A stretch of 64,000 bases of DNA from Laccaria trichodermophora (taxonomy: Eukaryota > Basidiomycota > Agaricomycetes > Agaricales > Hydnangiaceae): contig JACTVC010000014.1 of assembly GCA_018417955.1 (NCBI GenBank), positions 1-64,000 of the forward strand, in the 5' to 3' direction. The notes beneath the pieces were generated by a model that did not search any database, was not told the origin of the DNA, and was given only the letters and a program-made list of their open reading frames with translations. A program made the translations under genes and the position numbers. How positions within the stretch are numbered: position 1 is the first letter of the stretch; every line of letters starts with the position of its first letter. Below, piece after piece: positions 34,195 to 47,600 of the stretch.

Positions 34195-34760
34195 ATCCGC
34201 TTTTCTCATTACAAAAGTTTTAGTGTCTGCTTTTTTCATTACAGCAGTTTGTAGTGTCCGCTTTTTTTATTACAACAGTTTGTAGTGCCTGATTTTTCCA
34301 TTACAACAGTTTGTAGTGTCCACTTTTTTTATTACAACAGTTTGTAATGTCCGCTTTTTTCATTACAACAGTTTGTAGTGTCCGCTTTTTTCATTACAAC
34401 AGTTTGTAGTGTCCGCTTTTTTTATTACAACAGTTTGTAGTGTCCACTTTTTTTTATTACAACAGTTTGTAGTGTCCACTTTTTTTATTACAACAGTTTG
34501 TAGTGTCCACTTTTTTTATTACAACAGTTTGTAGTGTCCGCTTTTTCATTACAACAGTTTCTAGTGTTTGCTTTTTTTATTACAACAGTTTGTAGTGTCC
34601 AATTTTTATTGCAACAGTTTGAGTGTCCACTTTTTTCATTACAACAGTTTGTAGTGTCTGCTTTTTTTGACTACATCAGTTTCTAGTGTCCGTTTTTTTA
34701 GATTATGACAGTTTGTAGTCTTCCCTTTTTTGGACTACAACAGTGGGTAGAATCCACTTT
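34195..34760. repeat. TTACAACAGTTTGTAGTGTC minisatellite, foldback B
   Basis: About 17 units of about 31 bp: ttacaacagtttgtagtgtc followed by cgctttttttca or a variant. The inverted counterpart at about 35385-35745 has fewer units. The unit is itself built on the ACTACAAA/TTTGTAGT core found in foldback A. Confidence 0.9.
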
Positions 34761-37650
34761 TTTGGACTACAGCAGTTTACAATATCCACTCTTTAAGACT
34801 ACTAAGTTTGTAGTCTGCTTTTCTGACATTTAGTTTGTAGTAGGTATGGGTTTATGACATGTGAGATGAATTGACTCTGCCAGTCATGCCCAACTTGTTG
34901 TCTTTCACATCAGTGGTGCCTGTCTCTCTTTTCAGCTGACCAGCCACTATCCCATCTCTCTGGACTCAGTCAAACATCTATTGATATCAGTAGCTACTGT
35001 CCTATAATGAGTGTCTCTCATTGGTCTTCTCTGTCAAGTCAAATTATGATAAGGTTTCACTGTCCAACCATTCATCCTAGCCAATCTTCACTGAAAGCCA
35101 TTCAAGAGTACTAGGAGTGAACAATGAAAGGTTGTCTATTCCTATTATGTTCTTAGTCTACTCAGGTGAATACAAGCTGGAATCTGGTGAATCTTTTCCA
35201 GGTTGACCATGAGTAGAGCTGTTGTTCTTGAAAACACAGTGCAGGCTCCACTGGTATGAAAGCCAACAGTTGGGCATGACTGGCAAAAGTCAACTCATCT
35301 CACATGTCATAAACCCATACCCACAAACTAAATTAGAAAAGCAGACTACGAACTTAGTAGTCTTAAAAAGTGGATATTGTAAACTGTTGTAGTCTAAAAA
35401 AGCAGAGACTAGAAACTGTTGTAATAAAAAGAGCGAACACTAGAAACTGTTGGAATAAAAAAAGCAGACACTACAAGCTGTTGTAATGAAAAAAGCGGAT
35501 GCTACAAACTGTTGTAATAAAAAAATTGGACACTACAAACTGTTGTAATAAAAAAAGCGGACACTACAAACTGTTGTAATGAAAAAAGCGGACATTACAA
35601 ACTGTTGTAATAAAAAAAGTGGACACTACAAACTGTTGTAATAAAAAAGCGGACACTACAAACTGTTGTAATAAAAAAAGCGGACACTACAAACTGTTGT
35701 AATGAAAAAAGCAGACACTAAAACTTTTGTAATGAGAAAAGCGGATTTTGTGGTGTATGTCCAACTCTTGAAGTCTGTCATAGCCCATTAGTAAACTTTG
35801 TAGTCTATGTCCAGCTCTTTGTAGTCTTTTGTAGTGCATTACTCATTTTTGTATTCTATGTCTGACTTTTGTAATCTATTGGTAAACCTATTGGTAAAAT
35901 TTCTAGTCTAGGTCTGACTTTTGTAGTCTACTAGTGTGCATGTCCCTTTTAGGCTATGCACCTTCCTTTTTGAGTCAATTTTTCTATAATATGATAATTG
36001 TAGCCCCTTTTCTTAGCTTTCTAAATATGTTAAAATTATATTGTTTGGTGTTGTTTTCCTGGAGAAAAAGACAAAAAGGTTGAAAAAAGCCGGCGCTGTA
36101 AAAATTCATTTGCCTCATATCTCCACAATGAGAGCACTTTAGAACATAATTCAAACAGATTCTGAAAGCTACAATTCAGGGCTATTAATTTTGTATTTTG
36201 ACCATTTTAGGAAATTGGTCATGTGACCACCCTCCTGATGACCCATTGGATGGACCCTGACAAGATGGCAAAGAAATATAGCCAGGCAGCCAATGAAATG
36301 GGAAAGAAATGGCGAAGAAATATTGCTAGGGAAACAATGAAATGGAAAAGAAATGGGAAAGAAATATGGCTAGGCAGCCAATGAAATGGGAAAGAAATGG
36401 CGAAGAAATATTGCTAGGGAGTCAATGAAATGGGAAAGAAATGGCAAAGAAATATTGCTGGGGAAACAATGAAATGGAAAAGAAATGGGAAAGAAATGGC
36501 AAAGAAATATTGCCAGGGAAACAATGAAATGGAAAAGAAATATTGCTAGGGAAACAATGAAATGGAAAAGAAATGGGAAAGAAATATTGCTAGGCAGCCA
36601 ATGGAATGGCGAAGAAATATTGCTGGGGAAACAATGAAATGGAAAAGAAATGGGAAAGAAATATGGCTAGGCAGCCAATGAAATAGCAATGAAATGGCGA
36701 AGAAATATTGCTAGGGAAACAATGAAATGGAAAAGAAATATGAATGAAATGGGAAAGAAATATGGCTAGGCAGCCAATGAAATGGGAAAGAAATGGCGAA
36801 GAAATATTGCTAGGGAGTCAATGAAATGGGAAAGAAATGGCAAAGAAATATTGCTGGGGAAACAATGAAATGGAAAAGAAATGGGAAAGAAATGGCAAAG
36901 AAATATTGCCAGGGAAACAATGAAATGGAAAAGAAATATTGCTAGGGAAACAATGAAATGGAAAAGAAATGGGAAAGAAATATTGCTAGGGAAACAATGA
37001 AATGGAAAAGAAATGGGAAAGAAATATGGCTAAGCAGCCAATGAAATGGGAAAGAAATGGCAAAGAAATATTGCTGGGGAAACAATGAAATGGAAAAGAA
37101 ATGGGAAAGAAATATGGCTAGGCAGCCAATGAAATGGGAAAGAAATGGCGAAGAAATATTGCTAGGGAGTCAATGAAATATGAATGAAATGGGAAAGAAA
37201 TATTGCTAGGCAGCCAATGAAATGGCGAAGAAATATTGCTGGGGAAACAATGAAATGGAAAAGAAATGGGAAAGAAATATGGCTAGGCAGCCAATGAAAT
37301 AGGAATGAAATGGTGAAGAAATATTGCTAGGGAAACAATGAAATGGAAAAGAAATATGAATGAAATGGGAAAGAAATTGCGAAGAAATATTGCTAGGGAA
37401 ACAATGAAATAGAAAAAAAATATGGCCAGGCAACCAATGAAATGGAAAAGAAATATAGCCAGTCAGCCAATGAAATGGGAAAGAAATGGCAAAGAAATAT
37501 TGCTAGGGAAACAATGAGATATATATGAAATGGTCTGGGCCAAAAATGAAACATGTTTCATTAGATTTCCCCCATGTTTCTCATTTCATAAGACCACAGT
37601 GCCATTTACCAAAAAGTTGTGCAGGCACTTGACTGTATTTTATCATAAAA

Positions 37651-39552
37651 GTGGTAGCTACCACTCGCCAAACCATCACCCACGGCATCGAACGCACTTT
37701 ACTCCTGGAAGCTTCGCAAGTCGTTGTGACCATCGATCAAGTACTGCAAGTACTGGCGGACTTCTTCTGTAAACAAGACCAGGAGTGTTTCGTTCTGGAC
37801 CAGCAATTCGCATTCCTGCAGCTGATAGCCTCCCACTCGAGTAGAACAGAGGTCTTAACTACCTATCGAGTGCTACAGTATCGTACTACTGTAGCCTCGA
37901 AACATCTAGTACAACAGATCAACGCCCTCACTAGAATGTACAGGTCCAACACTGACCGCCTGTCAATCAGTTCCTACAAGTCCACCAGAGCATCCATTTG
38001 ATCTATGTTCGGCAGTGGATCCGCCAGAAAGGAGACCGGCAAACTCCTCGCTAGACCAGAGTACTTCGACAAAATGCCACAAGACCTACAGGAAATCACT
38101 GCATATTTGCAGTGAAGGCCAAAGCGTCAGATTCACAGCTGATCCCCCTGTCCCAACCTCCATATCAGTCTTACTATCCAAGAAGCATGCAGTAACACGA
38201 TTACCAGGAGCTGGAACGATAGGAGTAGCAGCGGTAGGAACTTCGTCGGTCAGGTCGATGACTACGAACAATGCTCTGGGAACGATAGCCTCCGGCATTA
38301 ACAATAACAACCCACGGGCACCTGCAGCGTTTACTTCGCGCATACCAAGCCCCAAAGCATGGACCAGCTATACCTTTAGGCAAAGGAGCAACCCCAGAGG
38401 ATCCCAACCACCTCCGAGAGCGAACGATAACAGCGGAGATCGTCAAGGAACGCCAGTTGCACCTAATAACGGCCCCTCCCCTGGAGGTTCCCCCCCCTCC
38501 AGTGACAACGGTGGTCATGGAGGAGGACCTAATCCAAATCCGAATGGACCTAATCCACTGAACTCCTGGTATGTCCCTCCCAGGGGTAATGGAGGAGGAG
38601 GCGGTGGAGGAGGAGGTGGCAGAGGAGGCGGGGGTGGAGGAGGAGGAGACAACGGAAACTCGTCTTCTCAAGACCCACCACCTTGGTGGCATACACCAGA
38701 AGAATGGCAAATCAACCACAAGCTGAATTCCACCGTCTTGCCTGAATGGAACGGAGCAGGGGAGACTGCCATCGACTATTTGAGTGTGATGGGATTTCTA
38801 GCCAGCCTGAGTTCTAAGATGAAGGAGGGTCTAGCGCAACTAGCCCCCTTCAAATGGACCTCGACGCTAGAAGCTGGTGGGAAGCCCTACTGGCCCCAGA
38901 CAGAGCCTACTTCTCAACCAATTGGGACCATATGATGGTCAGCATACAAGCTCATTTTCTGGATGAAGAATGGGTATGCGAGCGGACCTTCAAGTTCAAC
39001 GAAATGACCTTTAGAAACAAAGGTCACGACCAAGAGAGCCCATTGGAGTACACACAACGACGGATTCGCCACCATCACTTCCTACACCCAGACAAAGTTG
39101 ACAGACCCACCGCCGTTGCCTGCATCCTCAGACGACAGCCAGTGGAGTGGTCGCAATATCTAAGCGAAACTCTCTGTCCCACCATTCTAGCTACTCAATC
39201 AGTGGCTAAAAAGATGAGCAACAGTCTTATGGCGTCTTGGCAGCAGGCTGAGCGTAATTGCAAGCCAGCGCCGTTTTACCGGAACAATCGATTGCGCACC
39301 ACGCACGCTGCAGAGATTGATCCAAACTTCCATGGTCCCGTGCTGGAAACAGCCTCCTGTGATGAGGAGGACAATGAAGACAAGAACGTAAACTTCGTCA
39401 ATAACTCTAATAGGAAGCTTAACACGAGACCGCCCTGTTCTGGGGGGCCGAAGGACACAACTAAGAACGATTTCCCTCACGGAAAAATGAGGAACGGAGT
39501 ATCGTTTGATTGAGATGATTCCAAGGTCAGCGCGAAGGAACCCCATGGGGAC
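37651..39552 (+). pseudogene. gag: Gypsy gag, central and capsid part
   Basis: Coding sense can be followed through three frames. 37651-38001 is helical (VVTIDQVLQVLADFFCKQDQ). 38015-38935 has an Asn/Gly/Pro-rich linker (about 25 Gly in 27 residues near 38590-38650) and the start of the capsid domain (WQINHKLNSTVLPEWNGAGE). 38854-39513 continues the capsid (SPLEYTQRRIRHHHFLHPDK). Frameshifts lie near 38108 and near 38858. A TGA at 39511-39513 interrupts the last frame, which otherwise reads on as DDSKVSAKEPHGD to the hAT insertion at 39552. The next bases, after the hAT element, complete the CCHC knuckle. Confidence 0.8.
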
Positions 39553-39700
39553 TAGTGTTGCTGCGGCTCGGCTAGCCGCAAGCCGGCTCGCTGAACCGGT
39601 GGCTTTTGCCGGTTCCGGTTTGTGGATCACTCGAAAGCTGATCAAGTCCGGTTCGGCTCGGCTTAGTCAGTGGCTTTGAACCGGTTATAGCTGGTAAATG
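39553..39700. repeat. Left subterminal repeats of hAT element
   Basis: Multiple GGCTCGGCT, AGCCGGCTCG and CCGGTT phrases in both orientations, in a G+C-rich stretch unlike the neighbouring AT-rich coding exon. A matching set fills about 58490-58636 at the other end. Such subterminal clusters commonly bind hAT transposases; binding here is inference. Confidence 0.7.
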
Positions 39701-40974
39701 GTTGCCGCAATTGATGACTTGCGCGTTAAGTAGAATGAGGTTAAATTTGTAATAGAATTTGAGACAAATGTAAGTAATATATTGAACAAGCTATCAATCC
39801 TCGTCATCCTGTCCAATAACGTGAATTACCTCATCAATATCTATACCATCCTCCGTAATTTCTGAAGTTAGCTTCCCTAACAAATCCACTGAATCTTCGT
39901 TGTCATCTGCGTAGTACTCGAGTTCGTCTTCTGTGACAGCCCATCCCTCCGTAAAGTTTAGCCGTTGCTGCTTGAGCGAAAACTTTAACATTTGAAGCGC
40001 CTCCATTAGAACAGGGTGGATTCGATTTCGCCGCTTTGTATCAGTTTCAGCACTGGATGAAAAAACGTGCTCGGAAGGAACCGAGGATGCTTGAATGGGC
40101 AAATAATCTAATGCCATCGCGTACAATATTGAATGAGTTTTATCGCTTATCTACAAAAAAATCAGTGGGGCAAATTAGAAAATAGTGAGACTATACTTAC
40201 CGCCCAAAACCCTACAATATCTGTGCCACGCGGTGAGAGCGGCCCATTTTCATACAACTCAAACTGTTCTTCAACGCCTTGGACCTGCTGCGAAGAAGCA
40301 CCTGTAACGTCCATCATATCTTCGAGCCCGTATTGTCCAGCTAAATCATGCCAACTTCGCCTCTGTTGCTGCGAGGCTGCTCTACCAGGTGTAGGTTGTT
40401 GAACTTGTCCATGAAGATGGTCATGGTATTTTCGCATCTGCAACAAGTATATTAGGTTACTGTCACCGTAACAAACTGAGACACTTACGGTATTTTTTAT
40501 AATTACGGTGGCCCTGGCAACGTAATTAGGCTCCCAGTGTCGTCGAATCCATGACAATCGTATTGAGGGATTGAGAACTGATGATGTCAAGTTATTGAAT
40601 GATCTATGAATTTGAACCTTAACTCACACATCGCAATAACGTAGGCAGGCGAATCATCCATTTTCTTGTAGTAAGTTGTCGCCCAGTCAATACTGATATC
40701 TGTCCATCGGGCCAAGCGGGGGTGTGCTGTCCCAAGTTGCTCCCATGCCGTCATGAACATTTCGACACTTCAGTCACCCACCTTGACCAAGCTATTAGCT
40801 AGGAAATCTTGAAAAATTATCCAGGCTAATAGATCCTTTGGCTGGTTATTTTTTTGCCTCTGGAGAAAAATATATTATTACATTGGGCAAAAATGTTTGG
40901 CCTTCAATATTGTGACCAGAAATATTTGGGCTCATATTTTGTATTGAAAAATATCCTAGCCATCTGAAAGTGGT

Positions 40975-41215
40975 AGGAAATTTTTTAGCTGTGTGACACT
41001 GCTGAAAAATGTTTTGGCCATGTCACACTGCTAAGAAATTTTTGAACCATATCACACTGCTGAGAAATGTTTTAGCCATGTCACACTGCTGAAAAATGTT
41101 TTGACCATGTCACACTGCTCGGAAATCTTTTAGCCATGTCACACTGCTGAAAAATCTTTTGACCATGTCACACTGCTCGGAAATCTTTTAGCCATGTCAC
41201 ATAGGCAAAAAATTT
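40975..41215. repeat. CATGTCACACTGCT minisatellite in foldback C
   Basis: Eight or so units of about 30 bp reading ttttagccatgtcacactgc followed by tgaaaaatg or tcggaaatc. The inverted array is at about 46080-46375. Units alternate between two variants (tgaaaaat and tcggaaat), pointing to a higher-order 60-bp repeat. Confidence 0.88.
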
Positions 41216-42829
41216 CCTGCCAGTGTCATGGAGTATCTGGGGTCCTAGTTTCAAAAAAAAAAAACTTCAAAAATTTCTGACCATTCAAACTTTTATCTTC
41301 TGGATTCAACTTTTCTACAAAATTTATCATAAAGATCATTTTGGTCCTAAATTTGCCTTTTTAGTTTATATTGTATTTTTATTATAGAAAAACCAGATTA
41401 TATACTGCATTCAGCTCTATCTATTGGTGGTATTCAGCTATTTGTTATATAGTTATAGCCTCTAAATTCTGCTCTATCAGATAATAAAGGTTGTTACTGA
41501 CTGCTCTTATGTTGAGTGTATATTAATAACTGCCTATAATAGACTAGCCTTACTTACTGAATTATTACTGATGTCTATTATTCTTGCAAATTACCAGAAG
41601 TAAATATTGGCTGATGTGTGAGCCATATTTCTTCACTGAAGTATGTTCCTAAAGACTAGAGAGAGTTTGGGAACTGTCAGATTGACTATGCCAGCTTTTT
41701 TTTTCACTTTTATAGAGGCATATTTCTGAGAACTGCAGAGAGCTCTGAGGATTGTCAGTGTCTGAAGTTATAAATATGTATAATATGATATGATATGATA
41801 TGATGTATTCATGTCTGTTGACTATAATGACATGCTGACTACCAGTACTTTACTGTGCCCCACCTATTTCTGCAGAAATGGCTAGAATCTCCTAGAATTC
41901 TGATCTCTCTATTACAAATAATAGTGACTACCATCCAATATTTTCTTTAATGTTTCTTGTATTTTATTGTAATTTTCTGGCAATATTTGCACAAATTACC
42001 TTATTTGGAAATATGCACAGACCACCAACATTGTAAATAACAGTTATAGCTGAATGCAGAATGATAAGCCACACCAGACTGACACATGCATAGGGCAGAC
42101 TGTCAAATTTTCAAAGCAACATGATGGCTGAGTTCTCACCAAGTTCTCACAATGAGTCAAATAATTGATGTCACTGCAGTACCACAGTAACATTTGAGAG
42201 TCTGCTCTATGTATGTGTTGATCTGCATGACCTATCATTCTGCATTCAGCTGTGATGGTATGTCTATTCTTTTTCTATTTTTTTTTCCCTGTTTTTCCAG
42301 CTATATTTGTATCATTTACCATATTAGGAAATATCCACAGACTATGTATATGGTATCTAAATATTGTTAACAATAGTCTATTATTTTTCTCTTTTTCTTC
42401 TGAGTTTATGGCTATATTTTCATTCATTACCATATTTGGAAATATGCACAGTAAACAGTACATCAACATTATCAACAACCATTTATGTCATGTAAATTTT
42501 TTCTCTAATTTTTCTAGCTATATTTGTATTAATTACTATTTTAGGAAATGTGCACAGACCATGTATACAATACCCCAATATTGTCAACAACAGTCCATTA
42601 TTTTTCTCTTTTTCTTCTAATTTTTCAGGCTAAATTGAATTTCCTTTCTTATTTTTCTAGCTCTATTTGTATTAAATTATTATATTAGGAAATGTACCCA
42701 GACCATGTATCTATTTCTTTTTTCCCCCTTTTTGTCTGACTCTCTGGATATATTTCCAGAATAGGAAATGTGCACAGGCCATTAACAATAGTTTATTATT
42801 TTTTCTCCTTTTTTTCTGATAGCAGTGGT

Positions 42830-44600
42830 GGTATTGTAAGTGCCAAAATCTTTCCTGGAAAGACAGATCACATGACCACATCATATGATCTATGTCATAA
42901 TTACATCATCTGACCTATCACATGACATAGAACATGAACAACTATAAGTTAGATGTTTGTTTGTTATTTGTTCTATTACTTCCATGCCTATCCATGCATG
43001 TCCTTGATTGGTATTTATGACTACTACTGACAAGTACAAAAAGGAGTCATGTGACACAATAGCTAAGCGATGGAAAGTAAATAATGTAAAAGATGGATAA
43101 GATCCCAGATATGCCAGCCATTTCCATACTTGTCAGTAGTAGTCCCATGTATGATGGGTCAGGCTATCAGATATATTCCCTATCCAATGGATTCTATATA
43201 TGCATATCACAGTAGTCACACTTCTTATGCATCTTTGTACATGCATCTTCTCTATTTCCACTTGCATATAAGAGTATTATTGTCTTCATGACTCTTTATC
43301 AAGCTTAGTGAAGGAATAGAGTGACAATGTCAGCTGTAGATTGTGACTCTTTTAGGAGAGCTTGTGACTCTTTTTCCCTTCCCTACATTCTGGCAGGATC
43401 CTGCTAAACCTTTCTGCAGCATTCTGGGAAAGGTGAGTACAGCTACACTTGTAACATTCCAGAGCATAAGTAGCTACTCACTTAGCTTGACTCTGTAAGA
43501 CTCTCTTAGATTCAAAACTTCTTGCAAGGTCTTCACACCATAACACAAACCATCAAATTCTCCTTAGCTTGCCAGACACTTATATTGACATTACTCCAGA
43601 GTACAAGTGTCAGCACAGTTTATCAGGGCAGGTCTTATCAGATCTGTGGTGTTATCTCTTCCTGCATCTGTATCCAATCACTCATGGACTTCCCAAGAGG
43701 TAGCAGAGGTGACAGTGCTTTGCACTGCTGTTTGCATAATGAAGTTTAGGAATCATGTTTATATGTATTGTATTGTGACCCACAAATTGGGAAGTAAGAG
43801 ACCAGTTACATCCACCAAGGCCTGTAATGTCTAGCACTGATAGATGTTGCTCATCATGGCAAACAATGATCTGTGCCTGCATCTCATCTGATATCTGAGG
43901 CACCATGAGAGTTGGGGTTGAGATATTCCATTGACAGCTCCTGCATTTGATGCACAGATAATCCATTCTACTATACAGAATTTTACCAGAATAAAATCAG
44001 AATAAAATAGGGAGAGTGGTGATGATGGGGTACTGTTCACATGGTCTGTGCACATTTCCTAATATAGTAATTAACGAAAATGTATCCAAAAATAAGAAAA
44101 TAAATTCACATTAATGTAAATAGTTGTTGATAATGTTGATGTACTATTTACTTGGTCTGTGCATGTTTCCAAATATGGTAATTAGTAAAAATATTGCCAG
44201 AAAATCAGAAATAAAAGAGAAAAAATATGTGACAATAGTTATCTCATATGCATTATATAGTTGTTTATGTTGTGTATCATGTGATACAGTCATATGATAT
44301 GACATGTGTGTGATAATAAAGTCATGTGACACAAATCATGTGATATATAAGAGTCAGGTGACATCATCATGTGATCATGTGACATATCATAGATCATGTG
44401 ACATATCATACGATGTATCCTGTGATACAACCATGTGATGCAGTCATGTGATCTCTTTTTCCACACTTATAACATCACTACTGCTATTTTTTGTTATTTC
44501 TGTGTAGCTGTTGTAATATGGTGTAATGAGGTCTGACCACAGAAATTAATAAGGTAATTGATGAAAATAGAGCTAAAAAGTCACTACAGAGAGAGAAAAA
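42830..44600. other. Spacer of foldback C with CATGTGA cluster
   Basis: Largely unique AT-rich sequence between the arms. At about 44275-44460 there are more than ten copies of catgtga/catgtgac at irregular spacing, and further ones near 42870-42925. Short frames (43522-43749 plus, 43682-43966 minus) have no motifs. No gene is supported. Confidence 0.6.
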
Positions 44601-47600
44601 ATAATAGAGTATGTTGATGGTCTGTGCACATTTCCTGATAAGAAATTATATTCAGAAAATTAGAAGGAAAAAAAGAAAAATAATGGACTGTTGTTGACAA
44701 TATTGGGGTATTGTATACATGGTCTGTGCACATTTCCTAAAATAGTAATTAATACAAATATAGCTAGAAAAATTAGAAAAAAAAAATTACATGATATAAA
44801 TGGTTGTTGATAATGTTGATGTACTGTTTACTTGGTCTGTGCAAATTTCGAAATATGGTAATGAATGAAAATATAGCCATAAACTCAGAAGAAAAAGAGA
44901 AAAATAATAGACTATTGTTAACAATATTTAGATACCATATACATAGTCTGTGGATATTTCCTAATATGGTAAATGATACAAATATAGCTGGAAAAACAGG
45001 GAAAAAAAAAATAGAAAAAGAATAGACATACCATCACAGCTGAATGCAGAATGATAGGTCATGCAGATCAACACATACATAGAGCAGACTCTCAAATGTT
45101 ACTGTGGTACTGCAGTGACATCAATTATTTGACTCATTGTGAGAACTTGGTGAGAACTCAGCCATCATGTTGCTTTGAAAATTTGACAGTCTGCCCTATG
45201 CATGTGTCAGTCTGGTGTGGCTTATCATTCTGCATTCAGCTATAACTGTTATTTACAATGTTGGTGGTCTGTGCATATTTCCAAATAAGGTAATTTGTGC
45301 AAATATTGCCAGAAAATTACAATAAAATACAAGAAACATTAAAGAAAATATTGGATGGTAGTCACTATTATTTGTAATAGAGAGATCAGAATTCTAGGAG
45401 ATTCTAGCCATTTCTGCAGAAATAGGTGGGGCACAGTAAAGTACTGGTAGTCAGCATGTCATTATAGTCAACAGACATGAATACATCATATCATATCATA
45501 TCATATTATACATATTTATAACTTCAGACACTGACAATCCTCAGAGCTCTCTGCAGTTCTCAGAAATATGCCTCTATAAAAGTGAAAAAAAAAGCTGGCA
45601 TAGTCAATCTGACAGTTCCCAAACTCTCTCTAGTCTTTAGGAACATACTTCAGTGAAGAAATATGGCTCACACATCAGCCAATATTTACTTCTGGTAATT
45701 TGCAAGAATAATAGACATCAGTAATAATTCAGTAAGTAAGGCTAGTCTATTATAGGCAGTTATTAATATACACTCAACATAAGAGCAGTCAGTAACAACC
45801 TTTATTATCTGATAGAGCAGAATTTAGAGGCTATAACTATATAACAAATAGCTGAATACCACCAATAGATAGAGCTGAATGCAGTATATAATCTGGTTTT
45901 TCTATAATAAAAATACAATATAAACTAAAAAGGCAAATTTAGGACCAAAATGATCTTTATGATAAATTTTGTAGAAAAGTTGAATCCAGAAGATAAAAGT
46001 TTGAATGGTCAGAAATTTTTGAAGTTTTTTTTTTTTGAAACTAGGACCCCAGATACTCCATGACACTGGCAGGAAATTTTTTGCCTATGTGACATGGCTA
46101 AAAGATTTCCGAGCAGTGTGACATGGTCAAAAGATTTTTCAGCAGTGTGACATGGCTAAAAGATTTCCGAGCAGTGTGACATGGTCAAAAGATTTTTCAG
46201 CAGTGTGACATGGCTAAAAGATTTCCGAGCAGTGTGACATGGTCAAAAGATTTTTCAGCAGTGTGACATGGCTAAAACATTTCTCAGCAGTGTGATATGG
46301 TTCAAAAATTTCTTAGCAGTGTGACATGGCCAAAACATTTTTCAGCAGTGTCACACAGCTAAAAAATTTCCTACCACTTTCAGATGGCTAGGATATTTTT
46401 CAATACAAAATATGAGCCCAAATATTTCTGGTCACAATATTGAAGGCCAAACATTTTTGCCCAATGTAATAATATATTTTTCTCCAGAGGCAAAAAAATA
46501 ACCAGCCAAAGGATCTATTAGCCTGGATAATTTTTCAAGATTTCCTAGCTAATAGCTTGGTCAAGGTGGGTGACTGAAGTGCATTTCGAATGCAGGAATT
46601 GCGCCTGATAAAACGGGAGTGCGCTCTTTCGACATAATTTTCTGCACTTGATGAGGTACCTAAGAAAAAGATTTAGCCTCAAACAGGTATCAATATTAGA
46701 GACATACACCCAGTACGATCTCAAAATCCTGGAGTACAGTCCATTCCATATCAGTAAGTCTAAGTTTCGCAAGCTCTCTATTGACGGGCAAAGAAAGAAA
46801 GTACTTGACGGCCTATTTTTATAAGTATACACTGATAGAATGATGAAGTTTAAACATACCGGGCGTAGATTACGAAACCGATTGATCATGAAATAAAGCG
46901 AGTCCCACCGAACCTTCATGTCACGTATAAGTTGTGCCTTCTTGACCTGTATAGTCTCGGTCGGATCCAAGGTTGACTTGAACCACCCTTTCTTGTTTCC
47001 ATCCTCTATTACGTCTGCCAGGTGGTCACGTCGTTGACCTGAGGCACGTACTGCTCGTACAGTACTTCGGCACAATGCAATTGGGTCGCGAGCAACCGCT
47101 TCTTCATAGCTCTGATTATCGGGATCACTTGGAGGGCCTGATGCGGATGCGATGAATCCCCCTGTATCATCTACCAGGGTGATATCAGTAAATGCATCAA
47201 TGACGTGATTCGAACATATGTTGGTAACGTGTGGGAAGCATCTTATATGATTCTCCTTGTGATTAAATTCAACGTCACGAGGGCATAGAAGTAACTCAAG
47301 TTCTCTGAGGAAAGCATCGTTGAGCGAGCAGTTATCGAGAGTCCAATGGCCTCCCTGTGCACGTAAGCATAAAGTAGAAAAGGAAAATGAAACTTAGACG
47401 TGCCTTGACCATGATCCCAACTCGGTCCAAGAGATGGAGGACAATCCTTGCTAGCCTCTTCCCGTTGTGGCTTCCTCGAAGACGGTGAAATGCGATGAGT
47501 GTAGAATGCAGCTGAAGACCCTTGGTAGACTTGTCTCTATGTATCCAATGTGCGGTAATGGCCAGGTATGGGTACCGAGCTTTTGTTGACCAAATATCCG

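Larger units (their letters stand above)
32896..37657. mobile_element. Foldback element B, 4.8 kb palindrome
   Basis: Arms of about 2.0-2.4 kb (32896-about 34905 and about 35260-37657) flank a spacer of only about 0.35 kb. Flanking CTACCACT at 32888-32895 and 37658-37665 is a perfect 8-bp direct repeat. The right end carries an extra GTGGTAG that mirrors it, so the terminus is slightly ambiguous. The terminal core TTTTATGATAAAATACAG is close to that of foldback A. Outer arms are a catttctttcccatttcatt minisatellite and inner arms a TTACAACAGTTTGTAGTGTC minisatellite. Middle blocks (for example gtgctctcattgtggagata at about 33805) are shared with foldback A. Confidence 0.92.
40766..46581. mobile_element. 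Foldback element C, 5.8 kb, KDZ-like ends
   Basis: The perfect TIR CACTTCAGTCACCCACC begins at 40766 and its inverse ends at 46581, flanked by the perfect 8-bp duplication CATTTCGA at 40758-40765 and 46582-46589. Near-identical arms of about 2 kb each surround a spacer of about 1.8 kb (roughly 42830-44600). The first 14 bases equal the terminus at 12156-12169. Internal repeats are TCACACTGCT-based units near the ends and a CATGTGA-rich spacer. No transposase is inside, so the element must be mobilised in trans. It sits in an exon of the hAT transposase. Confidence 0.95.

Noticed and set aside
29186..37657. Helitron identity for foldbacks A and B
   Set aside because: No TC...CTRR ends, no insertion between A and T, and large inverted arms with direct-repeat flanks instead.
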